Shown in pieces: positions 1 through 9,022 of a DNA stretch of 64,000 bases. The stretch is from Nocardiopsis alborubida (GTDB lineage Bacteria; Actinomycetota; Actinomycetes; Streptosporangiales; Streptosporangiaceae). Below the pieces are notes generated by a model that had not been told where the DNA came from, did not search any database, and saw nothing but the letters and a program-made list of their open reading frames with translations. The translations under genes were made by a program, and so were the position numbers. The stretch spans positions 98,717 through 162,716 of the forward strand of contig NZ_JAAXPG010000018.1 of the NCBI RefSeq assembly GCF_012396365.1, in the 5' to 3' direction. Positions within the stretch are counted from its first letter, which is position 1. Each line of letters opens with the position of its first letter.

Positions 1-572
1 CGGGCGCCGGTGTCGCCGGACCGCCACAGGGCGGCCTCGGGCCCGTTGAGGACCGCCATCGGGGCGATCGCGGGAGCCCTGCGGCGGCCGCGGGCGCCGT
101 GCACGACGGCGTCCACGGCCTGAGCGGTGTCCACCCCGTTGGGGAAGAACAGCTCGCACAGCCAGCCGCTCTTGTCCACGCGGCGCACCCGCACCTCCTG
201 GAGGTCGCGCCACTGGCCCATGCCCGGGGACGCCGGGAGCGGGGGCTCCTGGTGGCCGGGGGTGGCGGCCAGCGCGACAAGGACGTGCACGGCCCGGGGC
301 AGGTGCGTGGAGACGGTGAGGGCGCGGTTCAGGTCGGTGGGCGTGGCGGCCAGGACCGCGACGAGTCCGACCTCCGGCTCACCGTTGCGGATCTCGGCGC
401 CGGGGACCTCCACGGCCTGCCCCAGGGGATGGGCGTCCAGGTCCAGGAGGAGGTCGGCGGGGCGTAACGGCAGCCCGGCCAGGACGGAGCGGGTGTCGGC
501 TCCCGCGTGGCACAGCAGGGCGGCCTCGCTGCCACGGGCGCGCAGTGCGTGCCGCAAGGCGGTGGTGATCAT
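1..572 (-). CDS. Hypothetical protein, truncated at window edge
   Basis: Reads leftwards from an ATG at 572 and runs off the window, so only the first ~190 residues are visible. A GAGG ribosome-binding sequence sits about 7 nt before the ATG. The peptide (MITTALRHALRARGSE...) is soluble, has no signal peptide or membrane segment, and contains an Ala/Leu/Val-rich alpha/beta-looking stretch (GLVAVLAAT, residues ~67-75) and a later RVDKSGWLCELFFPNG segment. I do not recognise the family. It lies 73 nt downstream of the methyltransferase gene on the same strand, so the two are probably co-transcribed; the context suggests small-molecule or surface-glycan modification, but that is inference only. 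Confidence 0.7.
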   Translation of the reverse strand, partial: MITTALRHALRARGSEAALLCHAGADTRSVLAGLPLRPADLLLDLDAHPLGQAVEVPGAEIRNGEPEVGLVAVLAATPTDLNRALTVSTHLPRAVHVLVALAATPGHQEPPLPASPGMGQWRDLQEVRVRRVDKSGWLCELFFPNGVDTAQAVDAVVHGARGRRRAPAIAPMAVLNGPEAALWRSGDTGA

Positions 573-645
573 CGGGTGACCTCGGGTGTGTCGGGTCGGA
601 CTCGGGCCCGTCGGGTGGTGCGTGTGGAAAGGTGTGGTGGGGGGG

Positions 646-1692
646 TCAGAGCCCCTTGCGGCTGAAGATGTGAGCGCCCTTCTCCGCGGCCTCCTCCGTC
701 CGCTGGAGTTCGGGGTACTCGGTGAGCCAGCGGTCACCGATGGCGCGCTCGTCCACGCGCGCGGCGTCGTCCAGGACGATGACGGCGTCCTCGGTGCAGC
801 GCGGCAGCAGGACGGGCAGGGCCGGGTAGCGGGCCTGGAGGCCGGTGGCCTTGGGCGGGCCGTCGACGAACAGAAGGCCGATGCCCTCCAGGTCGGCGAA
901 GACCGAGGCCTCGTACCAGCGGTCCGCGGTGGGCACTTCCTCGCCCTTGACGGTGACCGTCGTGTTCGCGGTCTCGACCAGCGGGGCGTGCCGGACCTCG
1001 ACGATGTCGTCGAGCCCGTGCGCTGCCACCAGTTCGCGGCTGAGCTCGGCGTAGCGGGCGTCGTGCTCGACGGCGACGAGCCTGCCGGTGCCCGCGCGGC
1101 GCAGGGCGTAGCCGATCCAGACGCTGGAGGCGCCGCTGCCGCACTCCACGACCAGTCCGGGGCGCAGCCGGTCGATCTGGCGGACCAGGATCCGGAGCAC
1201 GTCGGGGGAGGCGGCCCAGCCGCGCAGGGGCGGCATGAACGCGGCGGTGTCGAGGTACTCGCGCAGCTCGGTCCAGGCGACCTGCTGCTCGTAGTCGTCG
1301 CGGCCCTGCGCGGAGACCGCGCTCTTGAGGTCGCGGCTCACCTTGGGCAGCGCGTGGTCCTGGAGGTGGGCGACGCGCTCGCGGACGCCGTCCAGGGCGC
1401 GGGCGGTCTCCAGGCGTTCGCGGCCCAGCGCCTCGGTGACGCGGCGGCTGTGGGTGTCCATCGAGGTGGCCACGCTCCTGGAGAGGGCGCCCACCCTGCG
1501 GTACAGGAGCAGCGTGCCCAACCCGAGCACGCCCACGGCGCCGGCGAGCAGGCCGAGGAAGGTGAGGGTGAGCGCGTCCGCCCAGCCGATCAGGCCCGCG
1601 ATCCCCAGGGCGGCTGGTACGCAGAGCACGACGGCGCCGACCACCGCGCCGGTGACCAGGAGTGGACGGAGACGGCTGCGAAGCGACCGCAT
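646..1692 (-). CDS. Membrane-anchored class I SAM methyltransferase (Methyltransf_24-like)
   Basis: Predicted 348-residue protein. I chose ATG 1692 over an in-frame GTG at 1722 because GGAGG lies 9 nt upstream of it. The N-terminus has Arg-rich residues then two hydrophobic segments (about 10-33 and 38-62), followed by a helical, coiled-coil-like stretch (LSRSVATSMDTHSRRVTEAL) and a Rossmann methyltransferase domain from ~residue 155. The SAM-binding glycine motif is VVECGSGASSVWIGYALR, an acidic post-beta2 residue is in LVAVEHDARY, and FVDGPP and VIVLDDAARVDE fit the Methyltransf_24/O-methyltransferase family. The catalytic domain probably faces the cytosol from a membrane anchor. Substrate unknown; a membrane lipid or cell-wall precursor is plausible. 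First gene of a two-gene leftward operon. Confidence 0.8.
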   Translation of the reverse strand: MRSLRSRLRPLLVTGAVVGAVVLCVPAALGIAGLIGWADALTLTFLGLLAGAVGVLGLGTLLLYRRVGALSRSVATSMDTHSRRVTEALGRERLETARALDGVRERVAHLQDHALPKVSRDLKSAVSAQGRDDYEQQVAWTELREYLDTAAFMPPLRGWAASPDVLRILVRQIDRLRPGLVVECGSGASSVWIGYALRRAGTGRLVAVEHDARYAELSRELVAAHGLDDIVEVRHAPLVETANTTVTVKGEEVPTADRWYEASVFADLEGIGLLFVDGPPKATGLQARYPALPVLLPRCTEDAVIVLDDAARVDERAIGDRWLTEYPELQRTEEAAEKGAHIFSRKGL

Positions 1693-2486
1693 GGGCGGAT
1701 ACCTCCACGGGAGTTTCGACACGGTTCCGCCGGGCGCGGGCCGCGGGGGGACGAGAGGGGAAGAGCTGGTTTCCCGGCACTGAACTGCCGCTTCGCCCGG
1801 TGCTTCGGGGGCGGCGGCAATCCGCTCAGACGCTTTCGACCTTAGCCCTTCGAGGAAATAACGGACGCCCCCGAAGGGGAATCGAAACCTGGATTACATG
1901 CAATTCGCCTTCCGTTCACCCGGGCATCACGTGCTTCTCATTTTCGCGCATCCGGGGTTTTCCCGGAGCGTCGAGGAGTCCGCCCCACCACCCGCTGGCC
2001 TCCTGCGGCACCTCCTCCGTGGCGGGCGTGTGCGGCCGTGTGGCGGTCTCGGGCGCGGCGGTGGGAAACGCGGCGCACTCACTCCGCAGGGGCGGCGCAT
2101 TCCTCCTCTCCCACCTGCGAATTCCGCACGGCGGCAACGGACACCGGCCGACGTTTTCCGCGGGATACCCGCCTCCTCGTCCGCACTCGCGAGGATTTCG
2201 CCGTGAAAGCCAGGATTGGGAGCGACCGTGCTGGGCAGTGCGGGAGGAGGCGGTGGGACCGACCGTGGGGGACGCCCGCCGAGGACCGCTCCCCCGACCG
2301 GTCGCGGCGGCCGCGGGCACGGGGCACCCCGCTCCGGAGCGGGGCCCGCGGCCTCGGTTTATTCCCGTGTCGGAGTGTAAAGAGCCTGACATCGGGTGAG
2401 CCGCCGCACGACTGATAGCTTGCTGCCTAGGCGATCCCATCGCTGGTGAACACGACGAACCGCGTCATTGGAAAGGTGCGTCAGAG
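1693..2486. other. Intergenic region between methyltransferase and sodA
   Basis: About 790 nt with no reading frame I can support: the open frames present on both strands are Arg/Pro/Ser-rich and lack start signals. It must hold the promoters of the leftward methyltransferase and of sodA. The relatively AT-richer part around 1845-1945 is a candidate for the leftward promoter. Confidence 0.5.
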
Positions 2487-3101
2487 ATGTCTGCGCCGTA
2501 CTCGCTTCCCGAACTGCCCTACGACTACGCGGCCCTGGAGCCGTGGATCTCCGGTCAGATCATGGAGCTCCACCACGACAAGCACCACGCGACCTACGTC
2601 GCCGGTGCCAACACGGCTCTGGAGAAGATGGCGGAGGCCCGGGAGACCGGCGACTTCGGCACCATCCCGATGCTGGAGAAGAACCTGGCCTTCAACCTGG
2701 GCGGCCACGTCAACCACTCCATCTTCTGGAAGAACCTGTCCCCCGAGGGCGGTGACAAGCCCGAGGGCGAGCTGGGCGCGGCCATCGACGACCAGTTCGG
2801 CTCCTTCGACGCCTTCCGCTCGCACTTCACCGCCGTGGCCACCACCATCCAGGGCTCGGGCTGGGCGATCCTGGCCTGGGACGCGCTGGGTCAGCGACTG
2901 GTCATCGAGCAGCTCTACGACCAGCAGGGCAACACCGCCCTCAGCTCCGTTCCGCTGCTGATGCTGGACATGTGGGAGCACGCCTTCTACCTCCAGTACA
3001 AGAACGTGAAGGCCGAGTACGCCAAGGCGTTCTGGAACGTGGTCAACTGGGCCGACGTCCAGGAGCGCTTCAGCAACGCCCGCGGGGTCAAGATCGGCTA
3101 G
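2487..3101 (+). CDS. sodA: Superoxide dismutase [Fe/Mn]
   Basis: 204 residues, the usual length of cytosolic Fe/Mn superoxide dismutases, which convert superoxide to hydrogen peroxide and oxygen. All four metal ligands are visible: H29 (in MELHHDKHH), H77 ([10 protein letters not shown]), and D161 and H165 in the family signature DMWEHAFY. No signal peptide. ATG 2487 follows an AAAGG element at about 11 nt. The gene stands alone, with its own terminator at 3140-3173. Fe versus Mn specificity cannot be settled by eye; the general layout resembles actinobacterial MnSOD/cambialistic enzymes, so the symbol sodA (rather than sodF) is a convention, not a measurement. Confidence 0.96.
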   Translation: MSAPYSLPELPYDYAALEPWISGQIMELHHDKHHATYVAGANTALEKMAEARETGDFGTIPMLEKNLAFNLGGHVNHSIFWKNLSPEGGDKPEGELGAAIDDQFGSFDAFRSHFTAVATTIQGSGWAILAWDALGQRLVIEQLYDQQGNTALSSVPLLMLDMWEHAFYLQYKNVKAEYAKAFWNVVNWADVQERFSNARGVKIG

Positions 3102-3139
3102 GCCCGGTCCCCCCGTCCGGCTCGTCGCCGGACACGGCG

Positions 3140-3173
3140 GAGGGCGGCACCACCGACCGGTGATGCCGCCCTC
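3140..3173 (+). terminator. Rho-independent-type hairpin after sodA
   Basis: Perfect 10-bp stem GAGGGCGGCA / TGCCGCCCTC with a 14-nt loop, 38 nt after the sodA stop. No strong U-tract, as is common in actinomycetes. Confidence 0.75.
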
Positions 3174-3271
3174 GCGCGTGCACGGGGCTCACGCGTGCAC
3201 GGGATCCGAGTGCAGGGGCCCGCGTGTACGGGGGTTCCCGTGTCCGGGCCTCACGCGACCGGTCCCGGGGG

Positions 3272-4747
3272 TCAGACCACGAGGCGGACCGGATCGGCCT
3301 CCACCGGCCCGTGCCGGTCGAGCTCGCGCCAGGCCCGCGCCAGCCGCCAGACCAGCTCCTCGCGGGTGGCGGCGTCGTAGGCGAAGGGCAGCCGGAACCA
3401 CTCTGCGTGGCGCTCCCCGCCGGACGCCGACATGACCGAGCCCGGGACCAGCTCCACGTCGTGGCAGAGCGCGACCTGCACGTAGGCGCGGGCCTCCACC
3501 CCGGGCAGGTGCACCCACAGCGCCGCCCCGCCGTCGGGGCGCCGCCACTCCCACGAGGGCAGGGCCCCGCGCAGCAGCTCCTCCATGTGGTCGAGGGCCT
3601 CGCGCATCAGCGCGGAGCGCTGCCGGGACAGTTCGTCGTAGCGCTCCAGGAGGCGCACGGTCACCGCCTGGTCGAGCAGGGGGCTGGCCAGGTCGGCCAG
3701 GACCTTGCGGCGGCTCAGGCGCAGGGCCATCTCGGCGGGCGCGCGCAGCCAGCCGAGCCGGAGCCCTGCCCAGCCGATCTTGGACAGCGACTCCACGGTG
3801 ATGACCTCGGCCCCGCGCGGGGCGAACGCGGCCAGCGGCGGGGGCTCGTCGGGGGCGCGCAGGCCGGTGTAGGCGTGGTCCTCCAGCACCGGCACGCCGT
3901 GACGGGCGGAGAGCTCGCCCAGCTCGCGGCGGCGCGCCGCGGACATCATCGTGCCGGTCGGGTTGTGGTACGAGGGCATCGTGTAGACGAGGTGGGGCGC
4001 GTGCTCGGCCACGGCGCGGCGCACGCCGTTGGCGTCCAGGCCCTGCTCGTCCAGGGGCACGGGCAGGAAGCGTGCGCCCCGGTCGCTCATCAGGTCCAGG
4101 CAGCCCGCGAAGCTGGGGTCCTCCACCACGACGGGCGAGCCGTTGCGCAGGTAGAGCTGGGCGACCAGGTTGACGGCCTGGTGGGCGCCGGTGGTGACGA
4201 CGATCTGGTCGGCGGTGGTGGGCAGGTCCCGGGCGGTGTAGTGGTCTGCGACGGCCTGGCGCAGCGCGGGCAGGCCGCTGGGGTGGTAGCTGCCCTCGGC
4301 CATGAGCGCGGGCAGGTCCTCGGCCACGACCCGGCGGATGGCCTCCTCCACGCCGGGGAGCGCGGGGGTGGCCAGGCAGGCGGCCGAGATGAGGCCGTCC
4401 TCCCGCTGGAAGAGGTTGCGGTACATGGGGTTGCCCGTGCCGTTGGCGGTCCAGCCGTCCGAGCGCACGGGCGCGACCCGGCTGCTGACACGGGTTCCGC
4501 TGCCCTGCCTGCTGTCGAGGATGCCGTCCGCGCGCAGGGCGTCGTAGGCGGAGACCACGGTGGTACGGCTCACCCGGAGGCTGGCGGCGAGTGCGCGCTC
4601 GGAGGGCAGGCGCTCACCGGGGGCGAGGCTGCCCTGGCCGACGAGCCCGCGCAGGGTGTCGGCGAGGCGCCGGTAGAGGGGGCCGCCGCCCCGGGGCCAT
4701 GCGCCGAGGAGGTCGGCGAGTTCGGCGGAGCTCCGAGAAGAGTCCAT
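3272..4747 (-). CDS. MocR-type GntR regulator with aminotransferase domain
   Basis: MocR/GabR/PdxR family: an N-terminal GntR winged helix (about residues 20-85; LAPGERLPSERALAASLRVSRTTVVSAYDALRADGIL) fused to a fold-type I PLP aminotransferase domain (about 125-490). The PLP-binding lysine lies in ITVESLSKIGWAGLRLGW, and HNPTGTMM matches the cofactor-binding loop. Such proteins act as PLP- or amino-acid-sensing transcription factors rather than enzymes. I chose ATG 4747 because GGAGGG is 6 nt upstream; the in-frame ATG at 4759 lacks any such site. Divergent from the ABM-like gene at 4867, whose promoter it probably controls (see direct repeats 4741-4856). Target metabolite unknown. Confidence 0.88.
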   Translation of the reverse strand: MDSSRSSAELADLLGAWPRGGGPLYRRLADTLRGLVGQGSLAPGERLPSERALAASLRVSRTTVVSAYDALRADGILDSRQGSGTRVSSRVAPVRSDGWTANGTGNPMYRNLFQREDGLISAACLATPALPGVEEAIRRVVAEDLPALMAEGSYHPSGLPALRQAVADHYTARDLPTTADQIVVTTGAHQAVNLVAQLYLRNGSPVVVEDPSFAGCLDLMSDRGARFLPVPLDEQGLDANGVRRAVAEHAPHLVYTMPSYHNPTGTMMSAARRRELGELSARHGVPVLEDHAYTGLRAPDEPPPLAAFAPRGAEVITVESLSKIGWAGLRLGWLRAPAEMALRLSRRKVLADLASPLLDQAVTVRLLERYDELSRQRSALMREALDHMEELLRGALPSWEWRRPDGGAALWVHLPGVEARAYVQVALCHDVELVPGSVMSASGGERHAEWFRLPFAYDAATREELVWRLARAWRELDRHGPVEADPVRLVV

Positions 4748-4856
4748 TTTCCCCTCCATTGGATCTGTGGGGAGTGGCCCCCGGATTCCATACTGGCATT
4801 GCCAGAGGGGATACCACCAGAGCCAGAGTGGACCCTACGAAAGCAGTCCATTTTTC
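4741..4856. promoter_or_regulatory. Divergent promoter region with AGTCCATTTT direct repeat
   Basis: The 10-mer AGTCCATTTT occurs at 4741-4750 (overlapping the MocR start codon) and again in the same orientation at 4845-4854, next to the ribosome-binding site of the ABM-like gene. MocR-family dimers characteristically bind direct repeats, so these are candidate operators. The spacing (104 nt) is longer than in the well-studied members, which makes DNA looping necessary if both are bound by one dimer. Confidence 0.5.
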
Positions 4857-4866
4857 GGGAGCGGTC

Positions 4867-5352
4867 ATGCAGTTCCTCGTCCAGCGCCGACACGACACCG
4901 TCCGCCGCACGCCCCGCCACCGTCCGAACCGCGCCCGGGAAGATGGTCCCACACCCCGCGGTGGCTGGCCGGTGCTGGTGGAGGCGCGCGTCCTGCGGGG
5001 CGACCGCCGCCACCTCGGCGCGTTCGCCACCGCCCTGCGCGAACGGGCCCGGCGGGATCCCGGCCACCTGGAGGAGGTCCACTTCCTCGACGAGGGGGAC
5101 CGCATCCGCCTCGTCTCGCTGTGGCGCTCCCCCGGCGACCTGCGGTCCTTCGTGGATGCGGCGCACCGGGACGTGCTGGCCTTCCGTGCGGCCAGCGGCG
5201 CCTTTCCGGAGGTGGAGCGCACGCTGTGGTGGTCCGCGGCGGGGACCCCGGTGACGCCGGAGGAGGCCGGGGAGCGCGCGGCGTGGCTGCGCGGGCACGG
5301 GCCGGGCGCGCGGGCGTTCACCCTGTCCTCGCCGGTTCCCCCTCCCGCCTGA
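4867..5352 (+). CDS. ABM-like dimeric alpha/beta-barrel protein, function unknown
   Basis: 161 residues from ATG 4867, with GGGAG 5 nt upstream. The N-terminal ~35 residues are Arg/Pro-rich; residues ~36-130 (PVLVEARVLRGDRRHLGAF ... VHFLDEGDRIRLVSLWRSP ... FRAASGAFPEVERTLWW) have the beta-alpha-beta-beta pattern and the VSLWRSPGDLRSF signature of antibiotic-biosynthesis-monooxygenase/DUF3291-like proteins. These usually form small dimers that act on hydrophobic or haem-like compounds; substrate cannot be told here. Transcribed away from the MocR regulator, and therefore its most likely target gene. Longer upstream reading frames in this frame overlap the MocR gene and have no start signal. 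Confidence 0.7.
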   Translation: MQFLVQRRHDTVRRTPRHRPNRAREDGPTPRGGWPVLVEARVLRGDRRHLGAFATALRERARRDPGHLEEVHFLDEGDRIRLVSLWRSPGDLRSFVDAAHRDVLAFRAASGAFPEVERTLWWSAAGTPVTPEEAGERAAWLRGHGPGARAFTLSSPVPPPA

Positions 5353-5822
5353 CCCCGGGGACGGTGGTGCAGGTGCGCCGCGGGTGGGCGGCGTCCGCGG
5401 CGCGGATCCGGGCGGACCGGCTCGCGGACGTCCGGTGTCCGGCCGCCGCGGGGGGCGTGGGGGTCATGGGGCTCCCTTGTTCACCCCGCTCCCGTACGCG
5501 CCCCCGTCCGGTCCCACCAGGAAACCGGACGGATCTTTGTGGGCTTCGGCGAATGACGCGCGGGTGCGCCGGACGGCAGAGTCGTAGACGCCTCCCTGGC
5601 ACGAAGGACCGGACCGCCCCAGCGGGATTGGCCGCCGCTGGGTCGGTCCCCGCCGGGGACGCACCCTCTCTCCGGCCCGAACGCGCGGCGACGGCAGCCG
5701 TCCGGGCGACGCTGAGCGGGGCCGGCGCCCACCGGGTCGTGGACGTCATCGCGGCGAACCGTCCCGGATAGTCTTGCGGAGGTGACGACAGCCCGCCGGG
5801 ACCTGGGGAGGCGATAGCAGCC
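5353..5822. other. Intergenic, no supported gene
   Basis: 470 nt upstream of the SGNH hydrolase gene. I see no gene. A locally AT-richer stretch around 5520-5570 could hold a promoter. GGGGAGG at 5806-5812 is the ribosome-binding site for the next gene. Confidence 0.4.
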
Positions 5823-7334
5823 GTGTCAGCGCGTGGTGAGGGCCCCGAGGCGCCGGAGCCGGTCCCCGAGGACCCCTCCGCCGTCGGCCGCGTACCGGAA
5901 TCCGCCCCACGGAAGCCGGAGGAGGGCCCGCACACCGGGCAGGGCCCGGCAGCCGCGCCCCCCGGGAGCTCCTCCGACGGGGACGGTGCGCGCGGTTCCG
6001 CACAACCCGCCCGCGAGGACCCCTCCGGCAGGGACGCGGACAGCACCGGCGGTTCCGACGACGGCGGAGCCGGTACGGAGTCGGATGGCGCGGACGGCCA
6101 CGGAGGTTCCGGTGACGGAACGGACGACGGCGACGGCAGCGGCGGCCCCGGCGGAGACGGTGACGGGCACCCGCGCCGACGGCGTCGGCGGTCCCGGGTC
6201 GCCGCCGCCGTCTCGGTCACGCTGATCCTGGTCATGGTGGCCGTCCTGGCGCTGCCCGCCACCCGTGAGGGCCTGGTGGCCCTGTGGTGCGAGGCCACCG
6301 ACGGCGTGTGCCCGGCGGAGGAGCTCCCCCCGATCACCGAGGAGGAGCAGACCGACTGGCGGATCCGGATGGAGCCCGAGGAGGCCGCGCTGTGGGGCAA
6401 CTACGTGGCCCTGGGCGACTCCTACTCCTCCGGTGACGGCGCGGGCGACTACGCCCCCGACACCGCCGAGGCGGGCGGCTGCTGGCGTTCGGAGAACGCC
6501 TACCCCCGGGTGATCGCCGAGGAGTTCGACTTCGCCGGTTCGCTGGCCTTCTACGCGTGCAGCAGCCACAAGGGTTCGGAGATGATCGAGCAGATCGGCA
6601 CCTCCGAGTCGCAGATCGAGCGGGTCACCGAGAACACGTCCCTGGTGACCCTGGGCATCGGCGGCAACGACCTGGGCTTCATCCCCGTCCTGCGCACCTG
6701 CATGGTGCGGATGCCGCTCCTGGAGAGCAGCGTCTGCGTCGAACAGGAGGAGGAGGTCGACAGGCGGATGAGGACCTTCGAGGAGACACTGACCGAGGTC
6801 CTCGGGGAGGTCCGCGACCGCGCGCCCGACGCCCGCATCCTGGTGCTGGGCTACCCGCGACTGTTCCCGGAGGACCCTCCGGGCATGTACTACACGCTGA
6901 CCAGGAGCGACCAGCTGTGGCTGAACGGTCTGGCCCAGCGGTTCAACGAGCTCATCCGCGACACGGCCTACCGGGCTGACGGCGACGTCTACGGCGGGCG
7001 CGAGACCGGCAGCGTGGAGTACGTGAACACCTTCTCCGCCCTGAGCGGGCACGAGGTGAGCGCCGACGCGGCCTGGCTGAACGGGATCGTGCTCGGGCAG
7101 CTGGGCGAGGGCCTGCGCGTTGACCGGGCGAGCTTCCACCCCACCGCTCAGGGGCAGCTGTCCATCGCCGAGCGGGTGCGCCTACAGATCGTGGAGGGCC
7201 CCGAGCGGGAGGTCTACGTGGCCCGGGAGACCCTGGACAAGGTCGACCCCGAGCAGCTGCGGTCGGAACTGGGCGGACCGCTCGACCCGGAGTTCGCCAC
7301 CGAGGCGCCCGACAACGAGGCCGACGCCCCCTGA
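5823..7334 (+). CDS. Membrane-anchored SGNH/GDSL-family hydrolase
   Basis: 503 residues from GTG 5823 (GGGGAGG 10-11 nt upstream). Residues 1-~125 are a disordered Pro/Gly/Asp-rich cytosolic tail ending in RRRRRRS; a single membrane segment follows (about 128-152, VAAAVSVTLILVMVAVLALP), so the catalytic domain is exported and tethered. SGNH blocks are intact: GDSYSSGDG (nucleophile Ser), the Gly in the YPRVIAEEF region, GIGGNDLGF (block III Asn) and DRASFHPTAQGQ (Asp/His of block V). Family members are extracellular lipases or esterases. Cysteines in CWRSENAYPR, YACSS, RTCMV and SVCVE probably form disulfides. The long disordered N-terminal tail is unusual. Convergent with rocD. Confidence 0.88.
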   Translation: MSARGEGPEAPEPVPEDPSAVGRVPESAPRKPEEGPHTGQGPAAAPPGSSSDGDGARGSAQPAREDPSGRDADSTGGSDDGGAGTESDGADGHGGSGDGTDDGDGSGGPGGDGDGHPRRRRRRSRVAAAVSVTLILVMVAVLALPATREGLVALWCEATDGVCPAEELPPITEEEQTDWRIRMEPEEAALWGNYVALGDSYSSGDGAGDYAPDTAEAGGCWRSENAYPRVIAEEFDFAGSLAFYACSSHKGSEMIEQIGTSESQIERVTENTSLVTLGIGGNDLGFIPVLRTCMVRMPLLESSVCVEQEEEVDRRMRTFEETLTEVLGEVRDRAPDARILVLGYPRLFPEDPPGMYYTLTRSDQLWLNGLAQRFNELIRDTAYRADGDVYGGRETGSVEYVNTFSALSGHEVSADAAWLNGIVLGQLGEGLRVDRASFHPTAQGQLSIAERVRLQIVEGPEREVYVARETLDKVDPEQLRSELGGPLDPEFATEAPDNEADAP

Positions 7335-7342
7335 CCCGGTAG

Positions 7343-7381
7343 AGCACGGGGCCGCACCGCGGGTCCGCACGGCCCCGTGCT
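7343..7381. terminator. Bidirectional terminator between SGNH hydrolase and rocD
   Basis: Perfect 12-bp stem AGCACGGGGCCG / CGGCCCCGTGCT with a 15-nt loop, placed between two convergent stop codons (7334 and 7386), so it can serve both genes. Confidence 0.85.
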
Positions 7382-7385
7382 GTCC

Positions 7386-8660
7386 CTACCGGCCCGCCTG
7401 GAGCTCCCGGATCACCTCGGCGAAGCGGTCCAGACCCCAGTTGAGGTCCTCCTCGCTGATCACGAGCGGCGGCGACATCCGCACCGTGGAGCCGTGGGTG
7501 TCCTTGACCAGGACGCCGTGGTCGGCGAGGCGCTCGCACAGCTCCCGGCCCGAGGCCAGCGACGGGTCGACGTCGATGCCCGCCCACAGCCCGATGCTGC
7601 GCGCGGACACCACCCCGTCGCCCACGAACTCCTTGAGGCGGCGTTTGAGCACCTCGCCCAGGCGCCGCGCGTTCTCCAGGTAGGGGCCCTCGGTCAGCAT
7701 CCGCACGACCGTGCTCCCGACCGCACCGGCCAGCGGGTTGCCGCCGAACGTGCTGCCGTGCTGACCCGGCTGGATGACGCCGAGCACGTCCTCGTCGGCG
7801 ACCATCGCCGACACCGGCAGGATGCCGCCGCCCAGCGCCTTGCCGAACAGGTAGGCGTCGGGGACCACTCCGCTGTGCTCACAGGCCCGGATCGTCCCGG
7901 TGCGGCCCAGGCCCGACTGCACCTCGTCGGCGATGAACAGCACCCGCTCGCGGTCGCAGACTTCCCTGACCCGGGGCAGGAAGTCCGGCGGCGGCACGAC
8001 CACCCCCGCCTCGCCCTGCACGGGCTCGATGAGGACCGCCGCGGTCGTGGAGTCGATGGCGGCCTCGATGGCCTCGGCGTCACCGTAGGGCACCGACCGG
8101 AAACCCGGTGTGTAGGGCCCGAAACCCGTCCTGGCCTCCGGGTCCGACGAGAAGGAGACGATGGTGGTGGTGCGGCCGTGGAAGTTGGCGCCCGCCACGA
8201 CGATGGTCGCCTCGTTCTCGGGCACGCCCTTGACCTCGTAGGCCCACTTGCGGGCCACCTTGATGCCGGTCTCCACCGCCTCGGCGCCGGTGTTCATCGG
8301 CAGGACCTTCTCCTTGCCGACCATGTCGGCGAGGGCGCTGACCCACGGGCCGAACTGGTCGTTGTAGAAGGCCCGGCTCGTGAGGGTCACCCGGTCGATC
8401 TGCCGGTGCGCCGCCGCGAGCAGGTCGGGGTTGTGGTGGCCGAAGTTCATGGCCGAGTACCCGGCCAGACAGTCCAGGTACCTCCTGCCCTCGACATCGG
8501 TCACCCAGGCGCCACGGCCCTCGGCGATCACGACGGGAAGGGGTGAGTAGTTGTGCGCCGACCGCGCCCGTGCGAGCGCGATGTGGTCCGCGCCGGAGAG
8601 TGCCTCTCCACCGGGGCTCCCGGCGGAGTCACGCTGTCCCAGGTTCTGGGTGTTGCCCAT
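7386..8660 (-). CDS. rocD: Ornithine--oxo-acid aminotransferase
   Basis: 424 residues. Fold-type I, class III PLP aminotransferase that transfers the delta-amino group of ornithine to 2-oxoglutarate, giving glutamate-5-semialdehyde for proline/glutamate synthesis or arginine breakdown. PLP lysine is K274 (AYLFGKALGGG), with cofactor aspartate D245 (FIADEVQSGLGRTG) and the MNTGAEAVET phosphate-binding loop. The ornithine-aminotransferase features NYSPLPVV, GRTTTIVSFSSDP and HGSTFGGNPLA distinguish it from acetylornithine aminotransferase. Start ATG 8660 has GGAG 7 nt upstream. Standalone and divergent from the acyl-CoA ligase gene. Confidence 0.92.
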   Translation of the reverse strand: MGNTQNLGQRDSAGSPGGEALSGADHIALARARSAHNYSPLPVVIAEGRGAWVTDVEGRRYLDCLAGYSAMNFGHHNPDLLAAAHRQIDRVTLTSRAFYNDQFGPWVSALADMVGKEKVLPMNTGAEAVETGIKVARKWAYEVKGVPENEATIVVAGANFHGRTTTIVSFSSDPEARTGFGPYTPGFRSVPYGDAEAIEAAIDSTTAAVLIEPVQGEAGVVVPPPDFLPRVREVCDRERVLFIADEVQSGLGRTGTIRACEHSGVVPDAYLFGKALGGGILPVSAMVADEDVLGVIQPGQHGSTFGGNPLAGAVGSTVVRMLTEGPYLENARRLGEVLKRRLKEFVGDGVVSARSIGLWAGIDVDPSLASGRELCERLADHGVLVKDTHGSTVRMSPPLVISEEDLNWGLDRFAEVIRELQAGR

Positions 8661-9022
8661 CTAGCCGCTCCGATCACCATTGACCGATGTCAGACAGTTG
8701 ATACCCACCGTCGGGCCGGATCGCGCCCCTTCGGCGGGAGGTCTCCAAGAGTTGAGCAGATGATCCGGTGAGCCCACAAGGGGTGGGAGATGTCACAACG
8801 CGGAGGCGATGCCCGAAAACCCGCCCGCGAAACGCCGCGCACACCCTCTGAGCGGGACCGTCACATCCGTGGTGACCTGCGATAACGACCCTGGTGACGC
8901 GCTCCACAGCCCCGACGGCGGTCGGCCCCTCCCCCGAGGGGTACGGTCGCACCAACAGCCACCCAGCCGCCGCGAGCCCCGTGCCGTGGACGGCCCCGTC
9001 GACCGTGCCCGGGAGGTCAGGC
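8661..9022. promoter_or_regulatory. Divergent intergenic region rocD / acyl-CoA ligase
   Basis: 362 nt. The rocD promoter should lie around 8680-8720, where the sequence is AT-richer (TTGATACCC, CATTGACCG). The open frame upstream of GTG 9023 is Pro/Ser-rich and low-complexity; I treat it as untranslated. Confidence 0.4.

Noticed and set aside
1898..2440. Open frames between methyltransferase and sodA
   Set aside because: Both strands give low-complexity Arg/Pro/Ser peptides with no start signals or recognisable domains.
3224..5254. Long rightward open frame of about 676 codons across the MocR gene
   Set aside because: Antisense to a gene with clear family motifs; composition (Gly/Val/Arg/His-rich) and lack of start signal show it is a GC-driven shadow.
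5826..7139. Leftward open frame antisense to the SGNH hydrolase
   Set aside because: No family motifs, and the sense strand encodes intact SGNH blocks.
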